From positions 5,651,866 through 5,715,865 of the forward strand of contig NW_020653855.1 in NCBI RefSeq assembly GCF_003589595.1: a stretch of DNA of 64,000 nt. The letters run 5' to 3'. The stretch comes from Hyposmocoma kahamanoa (taxonomy: Eukaryota > Arthropoda > Insecta > Lepidoptera > Cosmopterigidae). The notes beneath the pieces were generated by a model. It did no database searches. It was not told the DNA's origin and saw only the letters and a list, made by a program, of their open reading frames with translations. The position numbers and the translations under genes are program-made. How positions within the stretch are numbered: position 1 is the first letter of the stretch; every line of letters starts with the position of its first letter. This document shows positions 30,484 through 41,200 of this stretch, piece by piece.

Positions 30484-31130
30484 AAAGGCCCCAAGGATAA
30501 TATGAAGGCAATCGTAAGCGAGCCTCATTTTCCTCAAAATACAGAGGCAATAAGAGGCGCAAATATTAAGTCAAACTCGTTCGTGGCACCTTGTACAGTT
30601 TTACGATCAGTGGAATATGATGGGGGCGTACCGTTTCAACTAAAACCCCCTCTCATTTACCCAAGTCTCAGGAAGCCCGATTATCGTACTTTAGAATCGC
30701 CAGAAATGACTTTCATAATAAACGAAATGATACGTCAGGGTGTCCTAAAGCTGGCTCCAATATCTTCCAGTTTTCTGTCAACCATGTTTCTGGTTCCCAA
30801 GAGCGATGGTTCTGCGTATACCAGTATGTGCTAGCCGAAAGGTTCCGTCTTATAAACGCTTGTCGAATATCGGACTTCCTTCAGGAAAACGATTGGTTAT
30901 GCAAAATCGATCTGTCACAGGCTTACTTTCATCTCAAAATAAGCCACAGCCACAGAAGGTTTTTAAGACTAATTTACAAAGGCGAACTGCTGGAGATGAC
31001 CTGTCTCCCATTTGGACTAAGCTCTGCCCCCAAAGTATTTGCGAGTCTTACACACTGGATCGCACAGAACCTACGCGAAAAGGGAATCAGAATTATTGTC
31101 TACCTCTGTACCTCTCGCTACGCATTCTAA
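30484..31130 (+). pseudogene. DIRS-like retrotransposon RT fragment
   Basis: Two overlapping frames (30502-30834 and 30828-31130) together show RT motifs: [47 protein letters not shown] and a GIRIIVYL just before where the catalytic Asp pair should be. The motif style ([15 protein letters not shown]) is that of DIRS elements, which use a tyrosine recombinase. The frame is broken near 30825 and the catalytic Asp pair is deleted, so it is dead. No RNase H, recombinase or terminal repeats were found. Confidence 0.75.
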
Positions 31131-31259
31131 GCTCCGCCCCAAACTACAGTACCTACTTAATATCTACTACACATTGGCGTCCTCACCGTTAATCTTTTTC
31201 CTACTACCAGGCGATAACAGACACGTCTCACGTATGCTATAAGGCTATAAGCTTCGAAT

Positions 31260-31548
31260 AACGGTCAAGTCAAATTAATAGAAAGGTTTTATCTACCAAT
31301 AAAACGCATATTAATTTACTTACCTTATTCGAAGCTTATAGATAATTTCTGCCTGGTGCATACACATTCGACACAATGAGAATCAAAATGGTGCCTCTTC
31401 TATCCACCACTCGCCACCGCACTTAGCGGTGGTGGTAGGAAAAGCAAGAAAAAGATGACGATATAGGGTAGAAAGAGATGGATATATAGGCGGGAACAGG
31501 TGACTGCTATCTCATGAATGCTATAAGCTTCTAAAATTTATATTTATA
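31260..31548. other. Short inverted repeat, no gene
   Basis: CTATAAGCTTCGAATAACGG at 31244-31263 is partly mirrored by CCTTATTCGAAGCTTATAGA at 31322-31341. Otherwise unassigned. Confidence 0.4.
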
Positions 31549-31549
31549 T

Positions 31550-31776
31550 CATTGACTTACAAATAAATGGACGACGGGTCTAATACAAAAACCACGAAAA
31601 AAATGTCCCAAGCGAACCTATTCGAAATTAAAAATTGTAATATCATCGCAGTATCGCGCTGTCAGTCGAACAAATGAAGACTAAAGCGGAGTTTGGCGCT
31701 CTGTATACGATTTTAGCGCCTTACAAGTGCGGACACTTTTTAGCGCGGACCTGACGTCCATATAAGTAAGTCAATG
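31550..31776. mobile_element. CATTGAC MITE, copy 2, 8-bp duplication
   Basis: 227 bp, ends CATTGACTTACAAATAAATG / AAGTAAGTCAATG, flanked by identical ATTTATAT (31542-31549 and 31777-31784). No coding frame. Confidence 0.93.
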
Positions 31777-32101
31777 ATTTATATCCTTTGAAATGGTTTA
31801 TGGAATAAAACAAATGTATACAGGGATACGTAACAATATTTATTTTGTAGGTAGTTCGCGATATGCGTGATATTTAACAATAAAAAATTAATACGTCCCA
31901 TTAATAATACAAATTATTAAATTAATATTATTGATTAAATAATAAGAATAGAAAATAAATGCGGCGTTTTGTTTTAACTCATCTGTGATTTCGACGCTTC
32001 AGTAATGTTGTTCGATTTTTAAATTATTCGTTCTTCTTAATTTAAAATATCAGTAAGGGCTCATTTTCAATCGTCAGTACGAGGATTTTCAATGTTGCTC
32101 T
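31777..32101. other. AT-rich, start of an outer inverted element
   Basis: GGCTCATTTTCAATCGTC at 32058-32075 is inverted at 32909-32926 (GACGATTGAAAATGAACC). The THAP MITE that follows therefore seems to be nested inside another element spanning about 32056-32930. Confidence 0.5.
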
Positions 32102-32479
32102 CTTAAAATAATAACGCATAGAATGATAGTTTCATATCAAACGAACTGTCATAAGTGAGGCAAAAATCTAATTCATGTAGGTTAGTTTTAGTAGTAGGTT
32201 AATTTTCGGTTTTAGTGAATATTTATATAAAAATACAAGTTGAAACGCGTTACTTCCTTGTGGAATGTGACGTTAGTATCTATTTTATGTTTGTCTGACG
32301 TATTTTTACACTAATTTACCGCACATTTCGTCATTTTTAGCTAAAATTCTTGAGCTGTTCGCGGTGCAAGTTGACCTTGAGCACTGAAGGCCCGCCCGCT
32401 CGTGTAGGCCCATTGGGCGCGCTTCAATTTGCCTCACTTAGCGTGTGCGGACTAGGTTTCTATGAGTTATTATTCTAAG
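32102..32479 (-). mobile_element. THAP-exon element family 1, copy 1, perfect 8-bp duplication
   Basis: 378 bp with ends CTTAAAATAATAACGCATAG / GTTATTATTCTAAG, flanked by identical GTTGCTCT (32094-32101 and 32480-32487). On the - strand an ATG at about 32323 starts MTKCAVN followed by a stop where copy 2 has Glu, then CKNTS. This is the Cys-x4-Cys start of a THAP domain. THAP plus 8-bp duplications suggests the P superfamily. Confidence 0.9.
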
Positions 32480-32487
32480 GTTGCTCT

Positions 32488-33300
32488 ATACAAAACATGT
32501 ATAATATTAAAGCTTGTGTTTTGTATGGGAGTCAGCCATTTTTTGAAATTATTTATTTTTAAAGAGTTTTAAAGTTTTGAAAAGTTAAAAAGGAGTAGTT
32601 ATAAAGGTATGTGTTCCTTTTTATCTTTCACTCTTAAAAAAAAATTTAAATGTCATTTAAAAGAACCAACCTCAGTTCATACACCCACATATACTTTTTT
32701 TTTCTAAATTTATGGCCCCATCGAAATAATCGATGATTCAAAAATTGCTATGTACGGTAGTTTTGTAAAAATAATATAAAAATTATGGCGGATGACGCCA
32801 TTAGCAAGTCCGGTACCTCCCACAAAACTTTCTAGTTTTCTACACCACCACATATTCTTTGTTCGATTATTGAAATGAAAAAAAAAAAGAAAAGCGCTCG
32901 TTAATGACGATTGAAAATGAACCATAAATGTCTTTTTTCTTGTTAAATAGACTAAAATGGCGTTGGTACTGAAACCAAACCTCATAATAAAATTTCAATT
33001 CAAAGCCAAAAGTCCATAATTAACTCTTCAAGACTCTACTTAAAAAATACACAAGTTAAAAAGTAACATTATATAATTTAAAAAAGTACCAGTTTATTAA
33101 TAAACTGGCAAGATTCTTGGCATACTTATCGATCAACATTACCAAATATTAGCTGCCATACACATGAGATTCAGGGTCGGATCGAGATACACCAACGATT
33201 AAAAATATCAAGTTCAATAATATCATTCATGATTCCAAAATTACTAAACGTCTCCTTCCATTTGCATGTTGGTACCGGTGTCAATGCCATTTGAAGAAGT
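32488..33300. other. Intergenic, rest of outer element
   Basis: Contains the right inverted end at 32909-32926 and poly-A runs. No gene recognised. Confidence 0.4.
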
Positions 33301-33311
33301 AACAGTCTAAC

Positions 33312-33985
33312 TTGTTATAATTATTAATACAAAGATCGAACACTCAGAAAAAATTCCTTCGATCCGGCCGGATTCGAACCGACGTCTTCTAGCTTACCGT
33401 GCCAGACGCTATACCAACTAAGCCACGGAATGAACCAGTGGACCTCACGAATTTTTCTATGTGCTTGCGTCGTGTCTTTGTATTTGGTTTTTCAATGACT
33501 TTTTAGTCGTAGCGCCATCTATGAGAAATCTATGAAAGATTTATCACCTAGTTAGTACCTTTACAGCTACCAGTCCGCGCGAGAGATGTCGCTATTCACT
33601 GTATTTTATTTTTTTATTGAATTGATATTCAATTATTTTTTGTGATATTACTCCACTAGTTTGTTATAATTATTAATACAAAGATAGATAAATTTATTAT
33701 ATTATCATGGATTTGTCATAGATGGCGCTACGACTAAAGTCTTTGAAAAACAAATACAAAGACACGACGCAACCACATAGAAAAATTCGTGAGGTCCGCT
33801 GGTTCGTTCCGTGGCTTAGTTGGTATAGCGTCTGGCACGGTAAGCTAGAAGACGTCGGTTCGAATCCGGCCGGATCGAAGGAATTTTTTCTGAGTGTTCG
33901 ATCTTTGTATAAATAATTATAACAAACCAGTGGAGTAATTTCACAAAAAATAATTGAATATCAATTCAATAAAAAATTAAAAAAA
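33312..33985. mobile_element. Inverted pair of tRNA-like SINE heads, locus 2, 11-bp duplication
   Basis: A full minus-strand unit (33312-33655) is followed by a plus-strand unit (33700-33985). Each has box A GTGGCTTAGTTGGTATAGCG, box B GGTTCGAATCCGG and the block GACACGACGCAA..ACATAGAAA. The composite ends in an A-rich tail and is flanked by identical AACAGTCTAAC (33301-33311 and 33986-33996), so the pair was inserted as one unit by LINE-type retrotransposition. Both heads can fold as a near-cloverleaf, but the anticodon loop (ACGGTAA) lacks T33, so they are not functional tRNAs. Confidence 0.9.
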
Positions 33986-34099
33986 AACAGTCTAACTGTT
34001 ATCAAAGAAATGTATCTAGGTCCATATTAATAAATCCATTTCAAATATCTATGAGAGCAATTTTTTTTTATAGAAAAATAATTGCACTTTTGTCTTCCA

Positions 34100-34400
34100 C
34101 CTCACTTGACGGAAAGTGACGATGATGGAGCATGCACACTCAAAATAGTATTCATTTTCGTCTTTAAAGGGCCCAAGTTATCGTTCAGGGAATAAATCTG
34201 CAGGCAGGGAATTCCACTCCATACCCGTTCGCCATGTTAATGTGGAAGCGTAATGTTTCATGCGAATCCTTAGAATATCCACAACATACGGGTGGAACCC
34301 CAGCCTACGTCTAGTACCCCGATGGTGGAAAGAGGAAGACGGTAAATCGTGCAATTCCATCGCAATCTCCAAGATATATTGTAGAATACCGATTAATCAA
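34100..34400 (-). pseudogene. LINE 3' end (RT C-terminus)
   Basis: The - strand frame has SSSFHHRGTRRRLGFHPYVV and EWNSLPADLFPE, the C-terminus of the LINE also present at 44480-44830. The 3' UTR reads into 34145-34100 (GGAAAGTGACGATGATGGAG). Confidence 0.75.
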
Positions 34401-34425
34401 AGATTGTATATCATTTGAGATTTGT

Positions 34426-34705
34426 TCGTTACAATTTAAGACCGTGCTAGCATAAAAATTTGACCTACCGCCTCTCAAACAGAGGCCGTGGGTTCGAATT
34501 TTTTGTACGAAATTTAATTTGAAATTTACCATGACCTTTTCGGTGAAGAAACACATATGAACGAAGGTTCACAACCTTCGAAATAAGTGTGAATTCCCAA
34601 ACCCGAATTGGGCCAGCGTGGTGTACTATGGCCTAAATCCTCATCTGAGAGGAGACCCGTGCCCAACATTGGGACGTATAAAATGCGTTGATGATGATAT
34701 TTGTC
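34426..34705 (+). mobile_element. tRNA-derived SINE with GATGATG tail
   Basis: The head CTCTCAAACAGAGGCCGTGG plus box B GTGGGTTCGAATT is followed by a body ending AGGAGACCCGTGCCCAACAT...TGATGATGATAT. This architecture (tRNA head, RTE-like TGATGATG 3' end) is common in Lepidoptera. Confidence 0.75.
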
Positions 34706-35440
34706 ACAACTTTCGTTAGAGTTCACTAAGCTTTGTTAAGATTGTTATTAAGTTCTATCCAATAACTTGAAAAGTTGTTGGTCACTTGAGATGGTATCAA
34801 TTAAGTTCGTTTTAATACGAAGGTGTTGATTAACATGGGCCTAAATAAATAAACTTTGTATACTTGGCGTTATTTATAAATACGATATAAATTTTTTATT
34901 AATATTTTTAACGTTGTAACAAGCTTGAATTAGCTGTTAAAATTTCATTTATTCCTCGAAACGGCCCTGTATTTGAGATTCAAAAACTGCTCTTACATTT
35001 CAAAATTAGCAGTAATTTAAAGCCAAAGTTAAGAGACAAAAATATAGTGCGTTTTTAAGGAGAAAAATACTCGAATTAGTTTTTTTTTTTGGCATTTCAT
35101 TAATAGAGCAGCACCAATTGTTTTGGCTTTTTAAAAAATGGTTTTTGTTTTGGTTAATTTACATATACATTGTTATTTGTCACAGCCCTTACCTTTGATG
35201 TCAAAATGACTTAGTTATGTCACCCTGACCAAGATGTTAGAGAAAATGCTAGATGTATTTTGGATGTTGTTAAAATAAACGGAGTTCTACACAAATTAAT
35301 ACACCACAGCAAATTTCTTCGCGTTGCATTGCTGAGAACCCCTAAAGGTTGTTGTTATAGAGGAGTTCTATCAATTCTTAAATTCAAACCTCTAGTGACC
35401 ATATTCACGATTTTACCAAAACAGTCATTTCTAAATACTT
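34706..35440. other. Intergenic, no gene seen
   Basis: AT-rich with no recognisable exon. I looked here for the missing last CUEDC2 exon and did not find it. Confidence 0.4.
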
Positions 35441-37642
35441 ACTAAGTAAGTCGAACAAACTCGTAAACACGAACAAATTTTCAAGTAACCCCAAACAATT
35501 CTAAAATAAAACGAACTCAATAATAACTCGAACAAACTTTATCGTTATTAAAAAATCTGTGGTCTCAAAGGTAAGAGCTTCTAAAATAAATGATTGACTA
35601 GCCTAGCTAGCTGTCTTTTAGAGCAATCAATTTCGTTTAAAACAATAATAAGATTTCTTCCCTCATTGCATGAGATCAATATTGACACGTCAGTCTATTC
35701 GAAAAAGGTGTATATTTTTAAAAAAGTAATAGATCGTGTTAGTGGTTCCATTTATAAATAAATTTGCTACACAACCTAGAAAATTCCTGCGCTTGGAGAA
35801 CCAGAGTAGCGCTGACCCCGGGTGCACTGTCTATGGAATGTAAGAATTACATTGAAAAACGGCTTCGATGTAGATAACCGAAAACAGTATTGCAAACTCT
35901 GTCGTATCACCAAGTAGTATAGAACAAATTGTCAAAAATTCAAAAATTGTGGGGATTGTAGTCGAGCAGATTCTGTAGAAGAGTGAATAAGCAAAAGGCA
36001 GCGCCATACAAATTGAGTCTGTATTTTCCATTTATCAGAACCACTAACACTGCCTATAGGAACTAAAATCATATAAATCACAAATCCAGTGTCTTAAAAA
36101 TAGTAAAATAAATAAAATTGTGAATTATTATAACTAATAATAATATATCTAAACTTAAAAAGTCGTACTCGCCTTTTAAAACATTATATGGCATCAGAAT
36201 CACAGATAAGTATAAAAACTTTATAGGAATTATATTCAAAGTATAACAATTAAAAATCACAGGTCCATACCTTAAAACTATATGGAATATGACACTTAAA
36301 CAGTTTAAGTTACTTAAAACACTCTGCTTAAGTGTTGAACTCAAGTTTTTAAATTCTGTACTTAAGTTAAATGAGTATATTTTAAATGCAGTATTTAAAA
36401 ACTTTCCAAGTGCATAGGCGTAGGAGTACCTATTAAAATTGTGTGCATAGAAATTGAAATTTCGAGATTTGTAGCTGATCTCATTCAAATTGTCAGAATT
36501 AAATATTATAAGTTTGTCATAAAACCGTAAGAAAATCATGCGACGATTCTGATTTTTACTGATTTCAAAATGTGATATCTTAAAGTACGTGCAACAAAAA
36601 AATATGAGGTACATCCTTTTAATGAATTTTAAGTAACTGGAAAAACCTCCTATGGCATCACAACATTCCAAGCACTTCGTCACTAAATTCATTAGTATCT
36701 GAACACATTTTGTACCTACCCTAGATGCCATAGAATTAATACTGCAGTATAGCTTAATAATTACAATAAATAAGCAAATTAAGTTAAACTTAAAACTAAA
36801 AAAATGTGACTTTGTAAGTCTCAAATGATCAGTACCGGAAAAAAGCGGGTAAAAGAACGCCGCGTTCAAAATAATGTATAAATCACGCGAATTGTTTACT
36901 ACACTAACATTTACACTACGGACACGTACCGCACGCCCAAGATTAAAATTATTGCCCATAGCAGTCGAAGCGCTGCAAGGGCAAGTCAAAAGTTTGCGCT
37001 TACAAATTGAACATAAACGCAAGTTACGCAAATTAGTTGAACACTTTTTTAAGTTGGTCGAACAAACTTGTAAGTCATTCGGACATATTTCCAAGTTAGT
37101 CGAACATTTTCGGTCATTTTCACGCACAAACGAGTCAGCAGGGCACAATTTGCGCATGACGGAACATATGCTCAACGCAGTCGAACGATCTTGTAAGTTA
37201 GTTGAACAAACTCGCAAGTCACCCGACCGAACTCGCAAGTAACTCGACAATTTACGCAAGTCGTTCTGATATTTATTTGATAATACATATGACGTTGCGC
37301 TTTTGTAATTCAAAATTACATTCTTATTTTCCAAATAAGTTAAAACTACGCCTAAACTACAAAGCAAAACGACGTATTTGTACGTCTGACTAAATTTACA
37401 CATTGAAAACTCGTAGTTTGTTAAGTTTAATCGCTTATTAGTTAATAATGCGTTTAATACGCAAATATATGTCAAAAGAGCGCTCATATTACATGATAAT
37501 TCATAACTAGAAAGTTCATATTTGCGTGTCATAACTTCATACCTGTAAGTCAAAAATTGACATTTCCAAGTTGAAAGCTGACGCATGAAAGTCGTGAGAG
37601 CGCTCATTAAAGTCATAAATACGCAAGTAATTATACTAATTC

Positions 37643-38100
37643 TTGGGCGTGCGTGAGGAGACACAACATCTATTGAGGAAGGTGCGGGACGCGCGTCCGC
37701 TTTTTCACCGTACTGAAAAGGATTTAATGGTTAAGGGCAATGGGATTTCTTCGGCTTTTTTAAGTTCTCCTCATCGACTCCGGACTTCGGTACCTATTGA
37801 CGGAGACACAAGAATGGTTATTGTTTATCTTCACAAATACAATAAACCTCAAATGTGCGTAGTCGAATTAGTGTCGCAAATTGTTGAGACCTACTTCTGG
37901 ACGAGATGCCCTAAATCCATGTCTAACAGTGGCGTAAAGAAGCAATCAATTACGTCACTGATAATCTAGTTGTTCTTATGATAATTATAGAAAAGTAAAA
38001 CCAGTTGAATAATAATAAAATCGTTAAAATAAATCTATTAAAATTCATATTTACGTAAAGTTTTGTCTTTTAAAAAACTTCTTATGGTTTGTATGTATAA
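37643..38100. other. Unassigned stretch between minisatellite blocks
   Basis: A 108-codon + strand frame (37643-37969) has no domain I recognise. Its middle, SSPHRLRTSVPIDGDTRMV, does not match a known family by eye. Possibly mobile-element derived. Confidence 0.2.
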
Positions 38101-38138
38101 AACAATAGCTAATATTTTTTTCACGCTAAATTACTTAC

Positions 38139-38268
38139 CTCAGTGTACCGCTCACCTTTGAGCGATACAATCTTGTTGTCGCGGTAGCGGACCAGTTTCT
38201 TCGGTTCGATCTTTGGAGCGAGCGGCTTATGCTCCTTCATGTCAGAGTTCTTGTCAACATACGAATAG
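38139..38268 (-). CDS. CUEDC2: CUEDC2 exon 6, conserved C-terminal block
   Basis: The acceptor is TTGCAG and the donor GTAAGT, in phase 0. It encodes YSYVDKNSDMKEHKPLAPKI and the KKLVRYRDNKIVSLKGERY block, the most conserved part of the family outside CUE. Confidence 0.93.
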
Positions 38269-41200
38269 CTGCAATGAAAAATACACTTTGTTTGTACGAC
38301 TAACAAGTTTGTTCGACTTACTTGCGAGTTTGTTTGATTTACTTAAGAGTTTATTTGGTTTACTTGCGAGTTTGTTTGACTTACGTCTTGATTTGTTCAG
38401 CAAGGTTTGTCAGTAGTGAATATGTTCAGCTAAATTAATTATTTGTCTTATTAAAGAATACTTTTGGCTCATATTTGAGTTTGTTTGATTTAAATTTGTT
38501 CGATATGCTCTGTGAAAAGCGCTGTGTTTGAACACTTACCGAGCAATAATCCGGTTCTTCAGCTCGTCGTCATTGCAGAGCGGCTGTGCTTTGGCAGCAG
38601 TCAGAGCCGAGGCGGACAGAGCTTGGCCTTGCTCGCGGCGGTGGAGGAGCGTAGCGGCCGCGCGCTCGATGTCGCCATGAGCTATAGACACGCAGTGTTT
38701 GATCTAAAAAAAAGCACATTTTTATACTCGTTAAACACAAGTCATGCCTGAAGGTGGCCGTTGTGAGTTATGTATGATACGTTTTTTTGAATTGTATGCA
38801 CCTTAGAGTTTACTTACGAGTTTGTTTTGTTTACTTGTGAGTTTGTTTGGTTTACTTATGAGTTCGTTTGACATTTTATTTACTCGCAATTTTTTTAACT
38901 TAGGCATTTAGTTTTACATAATGTGTGTTGTCAGCTATCAGTGTGGTGATGCTAACATAGTGAATTTACCACAAAACATGAGCAAAAATACAAAAAAAAA
39001 AGAAAGAAATAATCAAACAAAAGTGTACACTTTGTTTTTAATACTGTCATCAGCACATCGCTGATGACAGTATTAAAAACAAAGTATTAATAACGTACCT
39101 CCATCGGTGCTGTATTGGGGAACATCTCATGCAGAGCGCGGCATTGCTCGGAGTACTCGTCTCCTTCGAGGAGAGAACGCCGTTGAGTAGATTCAGTGCC
39201 CTCCGAGCTCTCCGAGTTGGAGTGAGAACTGTTTATAAAATTGATTATAGTAACAAAATCACATGATGTGCCACAACATATACAACGGTATAAATGTAAA
39301 ATAGCAACACAGTAATGTGAGAATTACTGCGTTTCGGTTCTGGACGGGACGGGTTCGGGTATGGACGAGGTGAAAACACCAAGACCTTGTTAACTTTAAA
39401 TAGAAAGTTATTCAGTTAATGCTCAAGAAATAAATAATTAATCACAATGTGTATGGCCATTCATTCATTCATTATAATTGAACATACCGGTTGTTCTTAG
39501 TAATTGATGGCAACATTTCACTCAGGTTCTGGAGAGTGAGGCTGATCTTGTCGCTCTCTGCAGATTCATCTGAAACACGAAGTAATGTTGACTTTGCAAG
39601 ACATAACATCCAGATGTGCAGTAGCTTCCGCGGATGCAGTGGCGTAGAGTGTGGGATGCACAGGAGGCCATAGCCCCGGGCGGCGGCCAGACATAACCAG
39701 TGAAAATTATTATTATATTTACTTAAAATTAGAAAATAAATTCCACTATTTGAGAAAACGATATACACACAGGTGACAGGCGAACATAAAACCACAATCG
39801 AACCGAGCCTGTCCAAACGAACTACTTTTGTTATAGTGAAAATAGAGAGGGCTACAAACAGTGGTGGATTTGCCCTAAGGCCCAGTAGGCCCGAGCCTAG
39901 AGTGGTCAATCGTGACAAAAAATTCACTGATGATGACAAGAAATAACTCAAAGTACCTAAATATTCTAAAGGCTCACGCACATTATGGCGGGCCGCGCTG
40001 CACCGCATCGTGTAACAATAATCTTCCTAGATCACTTTCGTACATTTTACGTATACAATTTAGATATGTTATATACGTATAATAATTTTACATCACTACA
40101 TATTATCACTACCGCGTCTGTCTGCCTGTCTGATCGCGATAAACTCAAAAACTACTAAATGGATTCTCATGCGGTTTCCACCAATAGACAGAGTGATTAA
40201 TGAGCAAGGTTTATGTGTATAATTTATTTAATTTTGTGTAAGTTCACTGAAAAATGACCATAAATGTTGAATTCGGAAAAAAATCATGCCGGCTGAGTGC
40301 TTTACTGGCGTGCGCCCCTAACAGAGATCTATCAAATCAATGTTCTAGAAAAATGTTAAAATTATTAAATAGTAAATTTCTGAATCGATTTCGATAAAAG
40401 TTGGCAACAAAGTAAATTCATTATGTAGTCTACCGGTATATGATGAGCGCTGAGAAAGGGGCGGCTGGTACTAACTACATGGTCTGGGGCCTAGGGCGGC
40501 TACGACTGCAAATCCGTCACTGGCTACAAATTTAAAGTTGGCCCCGGGTGGCAGAAATGACACTGCACGGATTGTCATTTAACTTTAACTTATTACTAGA
40601 TAATAAGGTAGATATAGTTGGTGTACACTCCACACGTTGGCCTGGTGCAGCAAGCGAATAGCTACAGCTACAGGTGAAGACTAAAAATCGGCAATTCTGA
40701 GTCTTTAAACTTGTTGTTTTCTGCCACTACGACCAAATATTTGAAGCGAAATACAGGATAATGTTATAAACATGACTTATATCAAGTTTATAATCCCCAG
40801 CTTCTACAGGCTGTACTCAATTTGCTTTTTTGATGCTTTGATAATGAATCACACGTATTGATAGGTCTCATTAATGCACGTCGCCAAAAATGTTGGGTCA
40901 CAAAATACACGGTATGTCGTCATCCTTCTTTCATAAAGAAAATATACATTATATTTTCTATATGAAATAATGTCTTTATATAGATTATGGTTTACAGATA
41001 ACCTTGTACATTGGCATCTCCTTCCTTTCCACATAAGTTTTTATTATAGTGACCCACCCTACCGACCCTTAGAGTATATGAGCAGGGCACTATAATCTGT
41101 GCGTGCACAGGAATCTTCTAAGTTCTGACCCCAGATCAGCCAGTGTACAGGGTTGTCACAGACCCTTGTCACTGACTTCATCCGGTTCTCAAGAGGCTAG

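Larger units (their letters stand above)
35445..38895. repeat. Decayed 21-bp minisatellite cluster around the CUEDC2 3' end
   Basis: Units with core CAAGTTAGTCGAAC and a 21-base period occur forward at 35445-35545 and, best preserved, at 37035-37255. They occur reversed at 38297-38405 and 38813-38895, the last two inside CUEDC2 introns. Between, 36080-37000 shows weaker units of the same style. Because 21 is a multiple of three, a 528-codon - strand frame (36078-37664) stays open and reads as seven-residue repeats such as VCSTNLK. I regard that frame as a by-product. Confidence 0.8.

Noticed and set aside
30502..31130. Endogenous retrovirus pol gene
   Set aside because: RT motif style is DIRS-like, and no LTR, protease, integrase or envelope sequence was found.
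33357..33435. Functional tRNA genes (also 26122-26200, 26418-26500, 33800-33880)
   Set aside because: Box A and box B are good, but the acceptor stem has a mismatch and the anticodon loop lacks T33; copies are embedded in a SINE.
36078..37664. A 528-codon - strand gene
   Set aside because: It is built largely from decayed 21-bp units, has no recognisable domain and lacks splice or start context; treated as a minisatellite by-product.
37643..37969. 108-codon + strand protein
   Set aside because: No recognisable domain, no splice partner, and it overlaps the edge of the minisatellite; left only as unassigned sequence.
39472..40008. A 178-codon - strand gene
   Set aside because: It fuses CUEDC2 exon 3 with intronic hAT MITE sequence read through the acceptor; not a separate gene.
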